Part shown: one piece after another, positions 1 through 10,391 of the stretch
Layout of the letters: each line of letters begins with the position of its first letter
Position numbering within the stretch: the first letter of the stretch is position 1
Assembly: GCA_037176885.1 (NCBI GenBank)
Contig: JAWWNJ010000044.1
Span: forward strand, 1,550,001-1,614,000
DNA from: Favolaschia claudopus
Lineage: Eukaryota; Basidiomycota; Agaricomycetes; Agaricales; Mycenaceae
Length of the DNA stretch: 64,000 bases
Direction of reading: 5' to 3'
The notes under the pieces: generated by a model
The model's input: only the letters and a program-made list of their open reading frames with translations
Database searches by the model: none
What the model was told of the DNA's origin: nothing
Program-made: the position numbers and the translations under genes

Positions 1-2201
1 TGTTTTTGTATCTTATGACTATCCCAGCAAATGAAGTTTGCATCAGGTTCGCGTTATCCCAAAGCACTTGATTTATAAGCCCAATCTCTATGAGCTGCAA
101 ACAATCGCTCTTTCATCGCTGTTTCTTGTTGCTATATCTCCGGTGGCCTGGAATCAGATCGGATTCGGTCTGCGCCGGGCTCAAGATGTTGGTGCCCATC
201 GCAGAATGAAGCAAGCTCATCCCACGGCCGAGCATGAACAGTGGAAGCGTGTATTCTGGTATTTGAGTCTTTCATTCGTGGCGTCTTCAGCGTTTCAATC
301 TCGTCAGGGTTCTGCTTTGCTTAGATTGGCTGTCCGGCACAGCAACTGGCCGTCCACTCGCCATGCATGATCAGGATTACGACCAAGATATGCCGGCCGA
401 ATGTGGGGACGAATTTTGGGATCTCCCGGAGCCTCTGAGCTTCCGGCAACCGAAAGACAAGCCAGCGGAAATCAGCTTTTTCATCTGTTACGCCAAGCTC
501 CTTGAAATACAAGCTGCCGTGACAAGCACTATAGTGAGTTGCGGTACTCGACTGTTGTATCCAGTTAATCCTGTGGTAGTATTCTCCTCGACGACCAAAA
601 GATCTTGGTGGTCGCCCATTTCCACCATCTTCAGATGCAGCAAATATTGTTGCCCTAGATAGCCAGCTCAACTCATGGCTCCTAGAAATTCCTGCGCACC
701 GTGAGTAACGTATACAATATCGGTTTGTGGCTTGCATTCATCCGGCTTAGTGGTCTGGGACCCCGAACGAAAGGATGTATTGCATTTCAACCAATCGGCT
801 CTACTCTATGCTGGTACTTTGTTCATACTGTATAATTATTACACCGTTTCTGACTTCTCAACCAAAGGTTTCTACGGTGTTCAGATCATGGTTCACAGAC
901 CATATATACCTGCTCCTCTCGAAGCCTCTCGTCCCGGTATCGTATTCTACATGCTGGTTGTCAGAGAGTGAACTCAGTCATCGGAAATACAGGTGCCCTT
1001 CCATCACTTGCTATTTGTACAAATGCGGCGCGTTCGTGTGCGCGGATAATTGCGGCACAAGATAGCCTTGGCATAGAACCCAATCAGAACATGCTGGTCA
1101 GTTGCAGCCTTTCATTTCGATGCGGTAGACTCAGAAAGCCGCAGGCGCCCGCTTTCACTTCCGCCATTGTTCTCTTACTCAATACTTGGAGCGGAAAACG
1201 CTCCGGGTTTGCATATAATCCTGCCAAGGAAATGGAGGACGTTGAAAAATGTATGAAGATGCTCGCGAAGGCTGAAAAACGGTGAGATCGTATTGAAAAC
1301 CCGAAGATTGTCCACCACCCATCATTCACTTCGATCTGTAGGTTCCAGGCGGCAGGCCGCTTCAAGTATAGTCTCTTGTTTGCCAACTACTCCACACTCT
1401 AATACCAGCCTGTTTAGCGATATTCTTGCTCGTCTCATTTCTGTTGGAGATATGAGCAGTGAGACTCATTTCTCGAAGCCATTTTCAGAGGGTACGGTAC
1501 CGCCTGCAGCTCAGTCAGGATACGAACTGTCGGCGTTCACAAATCAAGCTCCAGCTTCAGAATCTGACGTGAGCGAATTGCTGCATCGCTTTCTCCTTCC
1601 TTCTCCTTCCTTCTGAGTTTTCTCTACAGCCCACAGCATCAAAGTGGCCGACCACTGTCACTCAAGAACTGATTCAAGATTTCAATTCTAGCAATGACCG
1701 TGTCGAAGACGCATTGCGATCTAAACTACGCAAGTCTGTGACGCTGGAGACATTTCCCCAAAATAATTTATTCTCCCCCTTATCAAATCATCTCGCCGAC
1801 GGTACCGCGGCAACAAACATTGACCACTTCATGCGTTTGGATCCACAGCAGTTTGCTGCTACAGATGTACCCATGGATCCCGATGTCATGTCCATGTGGT
1901 CTGCGACTTCGGGCTTCCAGTGCGTCAAAGCCGCCAGATTTCCTCCCATTTGTGTTGAAACCGTTCCGTCAATAGGCTTGCTGATTGGGAGTCCTACCTA
2001 ATGAACAACGGTTCTCCTCCCCAGGTTGACGGATACAGTCAGTTCGCTGCATCGATGATCCCCGACCAGTCTTACAGGTAGGCTCGGGCCTTGGCAATTT
2101 GTGTTGAACATCTGAAAAATTCGATGAGCAGTGCGTCTCACAGCACTGAAGAACAGGTGCCCCAATACAACGTGACGCCTCCGCCTCCCTGGAGTCAGTG
2201 A
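1..2201 (+). CDS. Zn2Cys6-type fungal transcription factor, copy 1 (5' partial)
   Basis: This is the C-terminal two thirds of a fungal-specific transcription factor; the DNA-binding end lies before the window. The first visible exon starts at 47 after a CAG acceptor and carries the fungal_trans middle-homology domain, with the block WNQIGFGLRRAQDVGAHR. Later exons hold the RPLAMHDQDYD and LPEPLSFRQPKDKPAE segments, then LPSLAICTNAARSC, and the frame stays open through about ten introns to TGA at 2199-2201. It aligns exon by exon with the gene at 2411-5526, so the two are a tandem duplication. One intron (937-992) is present here but absent from copy 2. No internal stop or broken frame was seen once introns are removed, so it looks functional. 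The target genes cannot be told from sequence. Confidence 0.85.
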
Positions 2202-2410
2202 AGGTATCGTAGAGATGTAATATCTTTGTATTTTTCAGCAGAAGAATTAGAATTGTATTTGAATGTAGTCGGCAATGGCATGAGTCAAAACTCACCTCGT
2301 AAGCGTTGAGCATGAACATAACACTCGGCAGCAACTCGGCAGCTCAAGTTACTCTAATACTCAGCTCTGTCCAACCTTGTGTTGGAATCCCTATCGACGC
2401 GTTTCTTACA

Positions 2411-5400
2411 ATGTCCACAGAACGTCAGAGACGACGCAGAACTCCCAATGCCTGTGATTTTTGCAAGTCAAGAAAAAGTTCAATTCTGATCAGTCTCGAA
2501 TTTTTTGTCGTCGCTCATTGCGAACCAGTCCGCTGTATTATAGATCATAATATCCTGGATTCCCCAACTCAAAAACAGTGTTTGCAGGCGACAGCACACA
2601 GAAACCGGGCAATCGCTGCACGAACTGTGTCGTCAATAAGATAGATTGCACTCATGCTGCGACCTTGAAGGTGCAAATCTATATACCGCGTATCTATTCC
2701 TAACCTTCCAAATAGACATCGGCTTCAGCGCAAAGGTGCGTGCCAGTTGAATATAATTCAACAGTGAGGCAAAATTGACCGGTCCTGTCAGCTATGTTGA
2801 AAGTCTAGGTAGACTTTACAAAAATCTGTGGATCCATGACTCTGAACTTCTTTCTAGAAGCCCGCCTCGAAAAGCTGGAGAAACTGCTGAGCAAGGCTAT
2901 GCCGGGAGTAGATCTGACCGAACAATTTGAGCGAGACCAGGAGCCGAATCCTTTGGTCAACAGCGAAACCCTACCGCGCAATGATGCCCACGAGGAACCT
3001 TCCATCTCGACTCTCATGAGGAAACTGACGTTGAACCCCGAGAAGACTCGCTTTTTTGGCAAATCAAGGTACAAATATCTCAATTGTATTCCGTGACTTC
3101 CGTCTTTACTTTGGGGCAGTGGAATATACTTTGTGCAAGCTGCTTGGGATTTCAAGAGCAGCGTCCCGCAAGCTATGACTCACAATTCTGATGTACCCTT
3201 GCCTAAGAGGCGCGATGAATTTTGGGAACCAGCAAAGGTGACTTGGAATCCCCACGAAATTCAGTGATCCTTACACATCGTCAGTGGGTATACCCCACAC
3301 CCGGAGACGACGACCAACCCCAATATCAGTTCCCGCCTTCGGACCTGATTCCAGATCTCGTTGACCTGTATTTTACCCAATTCAACTGCTATCATCCGAT
3401 ACTTCACCGACCTACGTTCGAGCGTAAATTGAAAGACCATTTACATCTACAAGACCATAGATTTGCGGCAACACTCTTGCTCGTTTGTTCCCTTGGGGGA
3501 AAATGTTCCGACGATCCTCGCGTATTCCTTGACTCGGGTGCGGATAGGAAGCGCACAGGTGGCTGGAAATGGCACAGCCAAGTGCGTTGATAATCCTGTC
3601 TATCAGAGCAATTGTTTAACTTATGTATACTACTAGGTGCGCGTTATTCCCAGGCATCTGATCTATAAACCCAATCTCTACGAACTACAAGCTATCGCTC
3701 TTTCCTCCCTGTTTCTGTTGACGGTCTCGCCATTGGTAGCCTGGAACCAGATTGGCTTTGGTTTACGCAGAGCCCAAGATGTCGGAGCCCATCGTTCGAT
3801 GAAGCAATCCGTTCCTACGCCCGAACATGAACAATGGAAGCGGGTGTTTTGGTATGTTCAATCCTTGACGCGCGTCTGTACCATTTACTACTACTATTAG
3901 TACTTTGCAGGGTCCTTGTGTGTTTAGATTGGTTCTCCGGAGCTGCAGCTGGCCGGCCGTTCGCTACACAAGCTCAAGATACGGATCAAGAGAAACCATA
4001 TGCTTGCGACGACGAATATTGGGAGCTTCCCGAACCTCATCGGTTCCGGCAGCCGAAAGACAAACCGGCGGAAATCTGCTATTTCATCTGCTATGCCAAA
4101 CTTCTGGAGATTCAGGCGTCGGTGATCAATGCCATTGTAGGGTTTCTTTCTTCCGGGTATTAAAGGTACTTAGGATTCTACAGTATTCACCTGGAGGCCC
4201 CGTGGACCTTTTTGGTCGGCAGCGATCTTCAGATGTCGCGAATATTGTTGCCTTCGATAGTCAGCTGAATTCTTGGTTTCTGGATATTCCACCACATTGC
4301 GAGTAATGTTACACCAGGCTTCGACTCGTCTTATATTGCTCACAGTGGTTTGGGATCCTGATCGCAAAAATCGGTTACATCTCAAGCAGTCTGCTTTTCT
4401 TCACACCGGTGATCGGGTTTTCGACCAATTTTTTTGCCAACCTCACTGACACATTCAATTAGCCTTTTATCTGGCCCAAATTTTGGTCCATAGGCCATTT
4501 ATCACCGTCTCAACAGAAATAACCCGTAGTGCGGAGCTTCCATCTCTGGCTATTTGTACAAATGCGGCTCGTTCTTGTTCACGAATTATCCAAACTCTGA
4601 ACGAACTCGAGATCGAAGCGCATCAGAATATGCTGGTGAGTGGGTAATCAGTTTCTAGCGCAATGGCGCGCTTATGATTCACAGTTACCCGCATCGACTT
4701 CCGCCACTGTCCTTCTTCTGAACATATGGAATACGAAACGAAATTCGGGTGTCGCGCGTAACATGGATAAAGAGATGGCGGACGTCCTCAACTGCAGAAA
4801 AATGCTGTCCAGTGCCGAAGAGCGGTAAGAAGAGTATGAACGAAGGATAACCGCTATTAATTCTCTGCATAATGATCCAGGTACCAGGCAGCTGGTCGTT
4901 CAGTGTAAGCATCCTTATTGTTCGTTTTAGAGTGGACTCTCATCTTGCCCTAGCGATGTCCTCGATCGTCTAATGTCTGCGGGAGACATGGACGCAGAAG
5001 CCTTTTTCTTCAAGCCCTTTACCAACTACTGCGCTCCACCGGCCCCACAGGAAGGGTATGAGCCGTCGGTGTTTGCAAGTCCAAGCGAGTCGTTCTGTTT
5101 CGCTTCGGTAGAGGGAGATTTCCATGATGGCCGCAACAAGAGGGTGGAAGAAGATACCCAGAGAGCATTCTATAGCAACTCTTCCAACTCTGACTGGTCG
5201 CAGGCGCAACAGGGAATCTATCCAGAATATCATGACCCGACCGAGGTAGCCCCAAGTGTAGACCAGTTCGCAGCTATGGATTGGCAGCGTGATTTCTCGT
5301 TCAATGCCTTTTCGTCTGCAGCATCCAGTTTTCAGTATGTTAACTTGTTCAGTCGTCAACTTGACCTAATATCAGGATTAGGTATGGTGATTGGGAGTCG

Positions 5401-5526
5401 TATGTCATGAACACAGGCATACCACCTAATGACTACCTTCAATCCACAAACCCTTTGCACCACGCAGCAACAGACCGGTTTCTGTCCTCCGATGACTCCG
5501 CCAAGACAGAGGAGCGCTATATATGA
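2411..5526 (+). CDS. Zn2Cys6-type fungal transcription factor, copy 2 (complete)
   Basis: This nuclear DNA-binding regulator starts at ATG 2411. Right after the start come a basic stretch and a Zn2Cys6 cluster whose six cysteines are restored only by splicing: exon 2411-2477 (CDFCKSRK), a 6-nt exon 2529-2534 and an exon from 2588 (NRCTNCVVNKIDC). A linker and a short coiled coil follow (ESLEARLEKLEKLL across the intron 2809-2857). The fungal_trans domain begins near 3300 (DLVDLYFTQFNCYHPILHRP) and includes WNQIGFGLRRAQDVGAHR near 3740-3800. The intron 4299-4345 must be GC-AG: the paralogue has CACC|GTGAGT where this copy has CATT|GCGAGT. The end is TGA 5524-5526, only 18 bases from the stop of the convergent gene. 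Family membership is firm; ligand and targets are unknown. Confidence 0.88.
2478..2587 (+). other. 6-nt micro-exon (2529-2534) between two short introns in the zinc cluster
   Basis: Intron 2478-2528 (51 nt, GT...CAG) and intron 2535-2587 (53 nt, GT...CAG) flank the hexamer TCCGCT. Joining the three pieces gives K-I-R-C-D, the standard middle of a Zn2Cys6 cluster, including its third cysteine. Skipping the hexamer keeps the frame but deletes the Ile and Arg, and the third Cys codon would become AGC (Ser). Confidence 0.75.
4299..4345 (+). other. GC-AG intron in transcription factor copy 2
   Basis: CAT T|GCGAGTAATG...CACAG|TG GTT TGG gives H-L-V-W-D-P. The paralogous intron 701-750 starts GTGAGTAACG at exactly the same codon position, which makes a single T-to-C change of the donor the simplest account. 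Confidence 0.75.
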
Positions 5527-5544
5527 TATGTTTCCATGCGCTCG

Positions 5545-6595
5545 TTAGAAAAACACCACGTTTTTCTTTACTGCAGGATTGACAAAGGGCTTGACGGATC
5601 CAGAATGAGGGGCGATCTTGATCTCCGCATTATGCTTCATTTGCTCTTGTTGTTTCTCGTCTGAATCAACCTCTGCCTTCCGTCGTCGGAGAATATGGAA
5701 GTCGTCTTCATCCGCTCCCACTTCTCGCCCAACGCCCAACGTACCAGAATCATGAGCCGAATCTGGCGCAGTTAGCCAATGTGGAAGTGAGATGTTTCAC
5801 GACAGCTACCTTGTTTTCGCAGGCCACAGTCTTTAGCGAGGTGTGAAGTTTCCCCGCATAATTTGCAGCATCCGCCATTCGGATATATGCCCTTCGATAC
5901 GTTTTGTGGGCACGCTGACGCAAGGTGACCGCTTTTCGTGCAGACGAAACAGGAAGCAAAGGGCAGCGGGTCGTCTGAATTGACCGGCTTTTTACATCGG
6001 GCAAGCGTATGCCTCGACGAACCACATCTACCAAGCTGTGAGGATTAGGGCGAGCAAGGAGATGAGGGTGGACGGACCTATAGCATATTCCTACTGCATT
6101 CTTTGATTTATCGCCAGACGAGGGGCAGTCTCGAGCGCTGTGTCCTTTTAAACGGCACGCAAAACAAATGGTAGTCGCGTTCCTCTCTTCAATTCTTTTC
6201 AGACGCCTGGCTTCTTGAGGAGAAACATACGCAGGCTTGACTGATGTGAAGGCAATTAGTTCCACTCCGACTGTAAGAAGCTCATCGATACCTCTTTTCG
6301 ATTTCTTTGTCTTGCTTTTGGACTTTGGTGCAGGCGCAGTGTTGGGTGAGGTCTCAGGTTGGGCAGCAGGATTTGTCTCGGTCTCTTCGTTGCCTTCTGC
6401 AACGGCCTTGGCTTTGTTTCCATCGCGCTTTGACGGTTTAGTGCGCTTGCGCTTTTTCTTGGGAGGAGGATCGAGTGGACCACTTGGTTCGGATACAGTG
6501 GGCTTCTCCGATTCAGGGATAGCGGGTTCAGCGACGTCGGCGAATCCAGCTTGGACGTAGGTGCGCTTTATACCGAAATTTGTGACGCGAGTCAT
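5545..6595 (-). CDS. CCHC zinc-knuckle protein, ZCCHC9-like
   Basis: The protein has a basic, proline/lysine-rich N-terminal third with likely nuclear signals (PPPKKKRKRTKPSKR), followed by a row of CCHC zinc knuckles. The knuckles are CFACRLKGHSARDC, C-Y-R-C-G-S..H..ARC (across an intron), CFVCTKSGHLASAC and CKLCGETSHLAKDC. The C-terminal tail is acidic then basic and ends in VKKNVVFF. Four knuckles and this layout match the ZCCHC9 family, nucleolar RNA-binding proteins linked to ribosome biogenesis or RNA surveillance in other eukaryotes. Two introns are inferred: the first ends ...TTGGTAG just before the second knuckle, and the second follows LRKQ. The start is ATG at 6593-6595 and the stop TAA at 5545-5547. 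The 3' end faces the transcription-factor gene with 18 bases between stops, so the transcripts probably overlap. Confidence 0.8.
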
Positions 6596-6793
6596 GGGGA
6601 GAGTGGATTCAAGAAACGCAATAAATTTTGAGTGTTTGTGTCAAGTTTGTGTACTCGTAATCATCGCGTTGTCATCGCCCATCTCATCACCCACCACCAC
6701 GTCCTCCGTTGGCTCTCACTTCCTTCCTCTCCCCTCTCTGGAATGGCGCAAAATACGGGGCATAGAAGAGTAATCAAGGCGTTTCGGACAATT

Positions 6794-7728
6794 ATGAAGT
6801 CGCATCGACTGCGAATACCGAAATACGAACATTTGCCCATCCGCTTCAGGTTCAACTACCTCTTTCAAACTCTGACAGCTATTCACCGCCCTCCAGGCCT
6901 TGGTTTCTACTTTTCACGATATTAGTTATCCTCGTGCTTGCATTCCTTGGCTTCACGAATTTCTCGCGAAGTCTACCGCTCAATGACAAAGCTCTGCATT
7001 TTCTTTGTTTTGGCGCGGCTACGGGGGTGTTCTTCTTCATCTTTGATGTGGAGGAGGATCAAAGACGCGTATGGTTTTGGCGGCATTCGGCCCTCATCAT
7101 AACTGGCTTTATATGCTTCTTTTGCGGAGGGATAATGAGCGAATTTGTGCAGTCTTTACTTCCGGTACGCTTCCAACACATGTCTATTGATTTTTTCTTT
7201 ACCGCGACTGTCAATCAACCCCAGTACAAAGAGGTGAGCCCAGCTTCCATTGATCTTCAGACTTCCGCTAATGACTATTGTATAGTTTCAGTTTGGGGAC
7301 ATTGTGGCGAACCTCCTTGGCTGCTCTGTGGGCCTCCTCGCATCCTATCACATGGAGCGATATTACCGTAAACGACGGGAGGTATGTCCTCAGCGCGTTG
7401 GTCTCGGCGCCTGCTAAATTTCATTTAGATTGCTCGACTATATCAGCCTCTCGATGCCGGTTCCTCTCTGTCGGATTTAGAAGACGACGAGGACGGAGTG
7501 CAGTTACTTCCAACTCACAACTCCACAGCCCCCACGCCCACCAAAGGTCAGAAGAGTGCTCCACGTTTCACGGATGTCTGGGACGAGCGAGAAGAATTGT
7601 TTGGCATTGGTGGCGACAGCGACGATGAGGATCCGCTGACGCCAGGTGCAACCCGTCCACCCCCGCCACGACAGCCTGCCCCACCCAGCGCGGCCCCGGT
7701 TCCCAAAATATTCGTATCTGCCGACTGA
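6794..7728 (+). CDS. VanZ-like domain membrane protein
   Basis: Exons 6794-6849, 6897-7164, 7225-7233, 7286-7381 and 7429-7728 join in frame to about 242 residues. The N-terminal half has hydrophobic helices (RPWFLLFTILVILVLAFLGF; IITGFICFFCGGIMSEFVQS) and the VanZ-type motif NDKALHFLCFGAATG. A YKEFQFGDIVANLLG segment depends on a 9-nt exon. The C-terminal 100 residues are polar, acidic and proline-rich and probably cytosolic. Fungal VanZ-domain proteins have no settled function; the bacterial namesake is linked to teicoplanin resistance, which should not be carried over. The 47-nt first intron is required to join the two hydrophobic frames. Its start lies 198 bp from that of the divergent ZCCHC9-like gene. 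Confidence 0.8.
7225..7233 (+). other. 9-nt micro-exon in the VanZ-like gene
   Basis: TACAAAGAG (Y-K-E) lies between introns 7165-7224 and 7234-7285. It is needed to build the family motif LP-YKx-FQxGD, and both flanking introns have GT and AG ends. Skipping it keeps frame but removes three conserved residues. Confidence 0.7.
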
Positions 7729-7990
7729 CGTGGCTGCACTTGAAATGTATCATAGACTATCCTATATCGCATGTATCGGAAGCGCACAAACTTATTTATT
7801 TTGACACTTAGAGTGTAGTCAGTTTACTGTTGGGTAGGTATAATTTTGTATCTGGACAAATGAGTTGTGGTAATATTTACATCGGATATCCGATCGGGTT
7901 TGCTGCAAGCGCGTTCTCAGTACGCATCGAGCCACCCTTCTCCCAGTTCCAGGGGAGGATGCTAGTTTCGGATGTTGTGCGAGCACAATT

Positions 7991-10067
7991 TTACCTCCTT
8001 TGCTCAAGCCTGTCCGCTGCCAAGGACAAGGCATCCAAGCGCTCCTGGAGCATCTCAAGCTCGGTTTTCCGCTCTGCTACCCTTTGCGACAATTCCGTGC
8101 ATCCCGTCCGTGCAACAAGCAGAACCTGGTTCTCCATGACCTGGTCCAGGGTATCCTATAAATGCGCAAAGGTTTTAGAATTTCAGGCGCACAGACAGCC
8201 AAAGATTGAGACTCACAGTTATATCCTGCTTCACCCCACCCGCTACACGCGTAAAATCGTCCCACCAACGTTTTCGTGCTTTGTTCCACTTGGATGTGGA
8301 CCAATGCACCCCGGAAACTGTGATGAGAATCCCCGTCGCCACCGCCGTAGCTGGCTCAAGGATCAAGGATCCAAAAATTCCATCCATGTTTATCATGTAC
8401 CCAATGTATCCTGCCCAGCTGATAATCGACCCTGCGGCGGTCGTGCCGATCAACCCTGATTTTTTTGTAAGCAAATGAGAGGTGGAGTAATGTCAGCCTT
8501 TCTTTACCAAACAAAGAGCGTTGCGCTGAGACATGTAGCCGGGAAGTTGGGGCGTCCAGTATCATCTGGCTGCGTTTAGAGAGCGGCGTAGTTAACGTAG
8601 TCGGCGAGACGGGGAATGTTGGTGCAGAAGTCAGCTGCCGCAAAGAGTTTTGTAACACCGGAGAATGGAGGGCCCCTGTGTTGGAAGGCGCAAGGAGTTC
8701 GAACGCGCGTGCTGTGAACGCACGCTGCATGTTGGCTAGCCGTCCTGAATGGAATACAAGCTGGAGAAACCAGGTCAGTAGAGCTAAGCGAATGAACGCA
8801 CAACAAGGTACCTCTTTTTCCAAACCCAAACACCATACTCTACTCACGGTATACGTGAGGTAGCTGGATAGTTCATCGATAGATGAGATCGAACGGCGCC
8901 ACCGCATGTGATCTATCTTCAACTTCATCATGGTTGTCGCATCTGCTAGAGCGCGGTCGACGGCATGATTCTGGGGACTGCCGAAAACATCCAATTGAAC
9001 CTTGACACGTTCCTCTTCCGCGAGAGCGTCCAGTTTACTAATGTCTGCCGCGATGCGGTCAAGTTGTAGCCGAGCCTCCTCAATTGAGGAGCGACATGCG
9101 GCCAACGCGCCCCTGATCTGCGCGAGTGCGGTTCGATGGCGCAGAACAGAGACATTCTGCAATGAAGCCAAGGCGGTATGTAGAGTTTGAGAGACTGTGG
9201 GCATGCGAGACGCTAGGAAAGCAGTCTGGTACCTCTGGATGGCCTCTGAGGCAGAGGAGTCTCTGACGACGTCGAGAGCACTCAAAGCCTGAGAAGGGCT
9301 GACGAAGAGATACTTGGTTGGGGCGACAGGTGAGCTCGACGTGGACGCACGGGGCGGGAAGGGATTTTCATCTTCGATATTGACGATCACGATAGTATCA
9401 GGTCGTGTTATAGTCAGGTTGTGCAAGTCCTCCAACCGAGTTACAATGACCGGGATGTCGGCAGTCTGGAGAAGGGCTGGGTCAGTTCCCTCGATTACCT
9501 GTAGAGGGACAGGGAACTGGTCAAGATAAGCGAGTGGGAGACGCAACGAGTCATCGAACGCAGGACTACCATGCCTAAGAACCAGTTCAGAGGCAGTATC
9601 AGCAACATGGCGAGCTATCTTACTCGATCGTGAGGTTTGTCTGTTCTGACGGTTGTTTAGCCCACCTCTGCCGCAGACTTTCGGCCTGCTGGGCATCGGA
9701 CGCAAAGGGCTGCTCGAGCAGCGCTGTTACCACATCGCGAGCGCCGGACGCTTCGGTCCCGTAAACTGACGCAAAAATATTGACTCCCTAGTTTTTCCTG
9801 ATCGAGTATGTGGTACATACCAACGAGACGTGCAGGACGAGGATGATACGAGCGCAGGTCTGAGTTCACGGCAGAGAGGACATCATTCCAAAGGGAAAGC
9901 TGGGGGGGATTGGATGCGAGGGCTTGGGGAACGAGTGCAGCGGTAGCGTCTAGCAACTCGAGGGTTTCGTTGGCAGGGGCAGGCTTGAGCTTTGGGAGGG
10001 CAGAGAATCGACGAGGAGAGCGAGTGTTTACTGCGAGAGAGCGGACAACGCGACCAGAGCGTCGCAT
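7991..10067 (-). CDS. Probable mitochondrial inner-membrane protein (possibly Mmc1/Mug99-like)
   Basis: The start at ATG 10065-10067 gives an Arg-rich, acid-free N-terminus (MRRSGRVVRSLAVNTRSPRR) typical of a mitochondrial presequence. A long soluble part follows, with helix-rich segments near 9250-8900. Near the C-terminus two hydrophobic stretches appear (LIGTTAAGSIISWAGYIGYM and ATAVATGILITVSGV), then a WNKARKRWWDDF segment and a final amphipathic helix rich in Glu, Leu and Arg. Introns were placed at about 9830-9773, around 9660, 8850-8770, 8514-8460 and 8215-8158; the one near 9660 is uncertain. The stop is TAA at 7991-7993. The layout resembles the fungal Mmc1 family, but I recognise it only weakly. 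The gene is head-to-head with mitochondrial adenylate kinase. Confidence 0.7.
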
Positions 10068-10391
10068 GACGAGGGCAACAGAGAAAGACAAATCCAGTAG
10101 ATAAGATAATCAACCACTATCAGACAGCCTTTCGGCCCATGGCGACCGATGACGGCATGCATCGGTTTTAGACGGCGTTGGGGGAAGAATAATGAGAATA
10201 TTGAGAATATTTGTGTGCCGCAGAACATACGCGTCGTCGGCGGCGGTCTGCGTCTTGGTCGCAGTTGAATACCGCGACTAAATTTTTGTGGGAATTTTGC
10301 TTGATAGACCGAATCTGGACTGTCGCGTGATGGCCTCCTGTTCGCGAAATGTGACCATTGAAATGTTGGGGATTTCTTGTCCGCTCCGTCC
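10068..10391. promoter_or_regulatory. Shared divergent promoter region
   Basis: These 324 bases separate the start codons of the mitochondrial membrane protein (minus) and adenylate kinase (plus). Both products are predicted to be mitochondrial, which would suit shared control, but I see no clear TATA box or repeated operator. Confidence 0.4.

Noticed and set aside
1590..1616. Short CTCCTTCCTT tandem repeat.
   Set aside because: It lies in the pyrimidine tract of an intron and is too short to be a meaningful repeat feature.
1..2201. Idea that transcription factor copy 1 is a pseudogene because of many in-frame stops.
   Set aside because: All stops fall inside short GT-AG introns that match those of copy 2; the spliced frame is open.
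6794..7728. Glycopeptide-resistance role for the VanZ-like gene.
   Set aside because: The VanZ-like fold is widespread in fungi and no resistance cluster is nearby; only the fold is supported.
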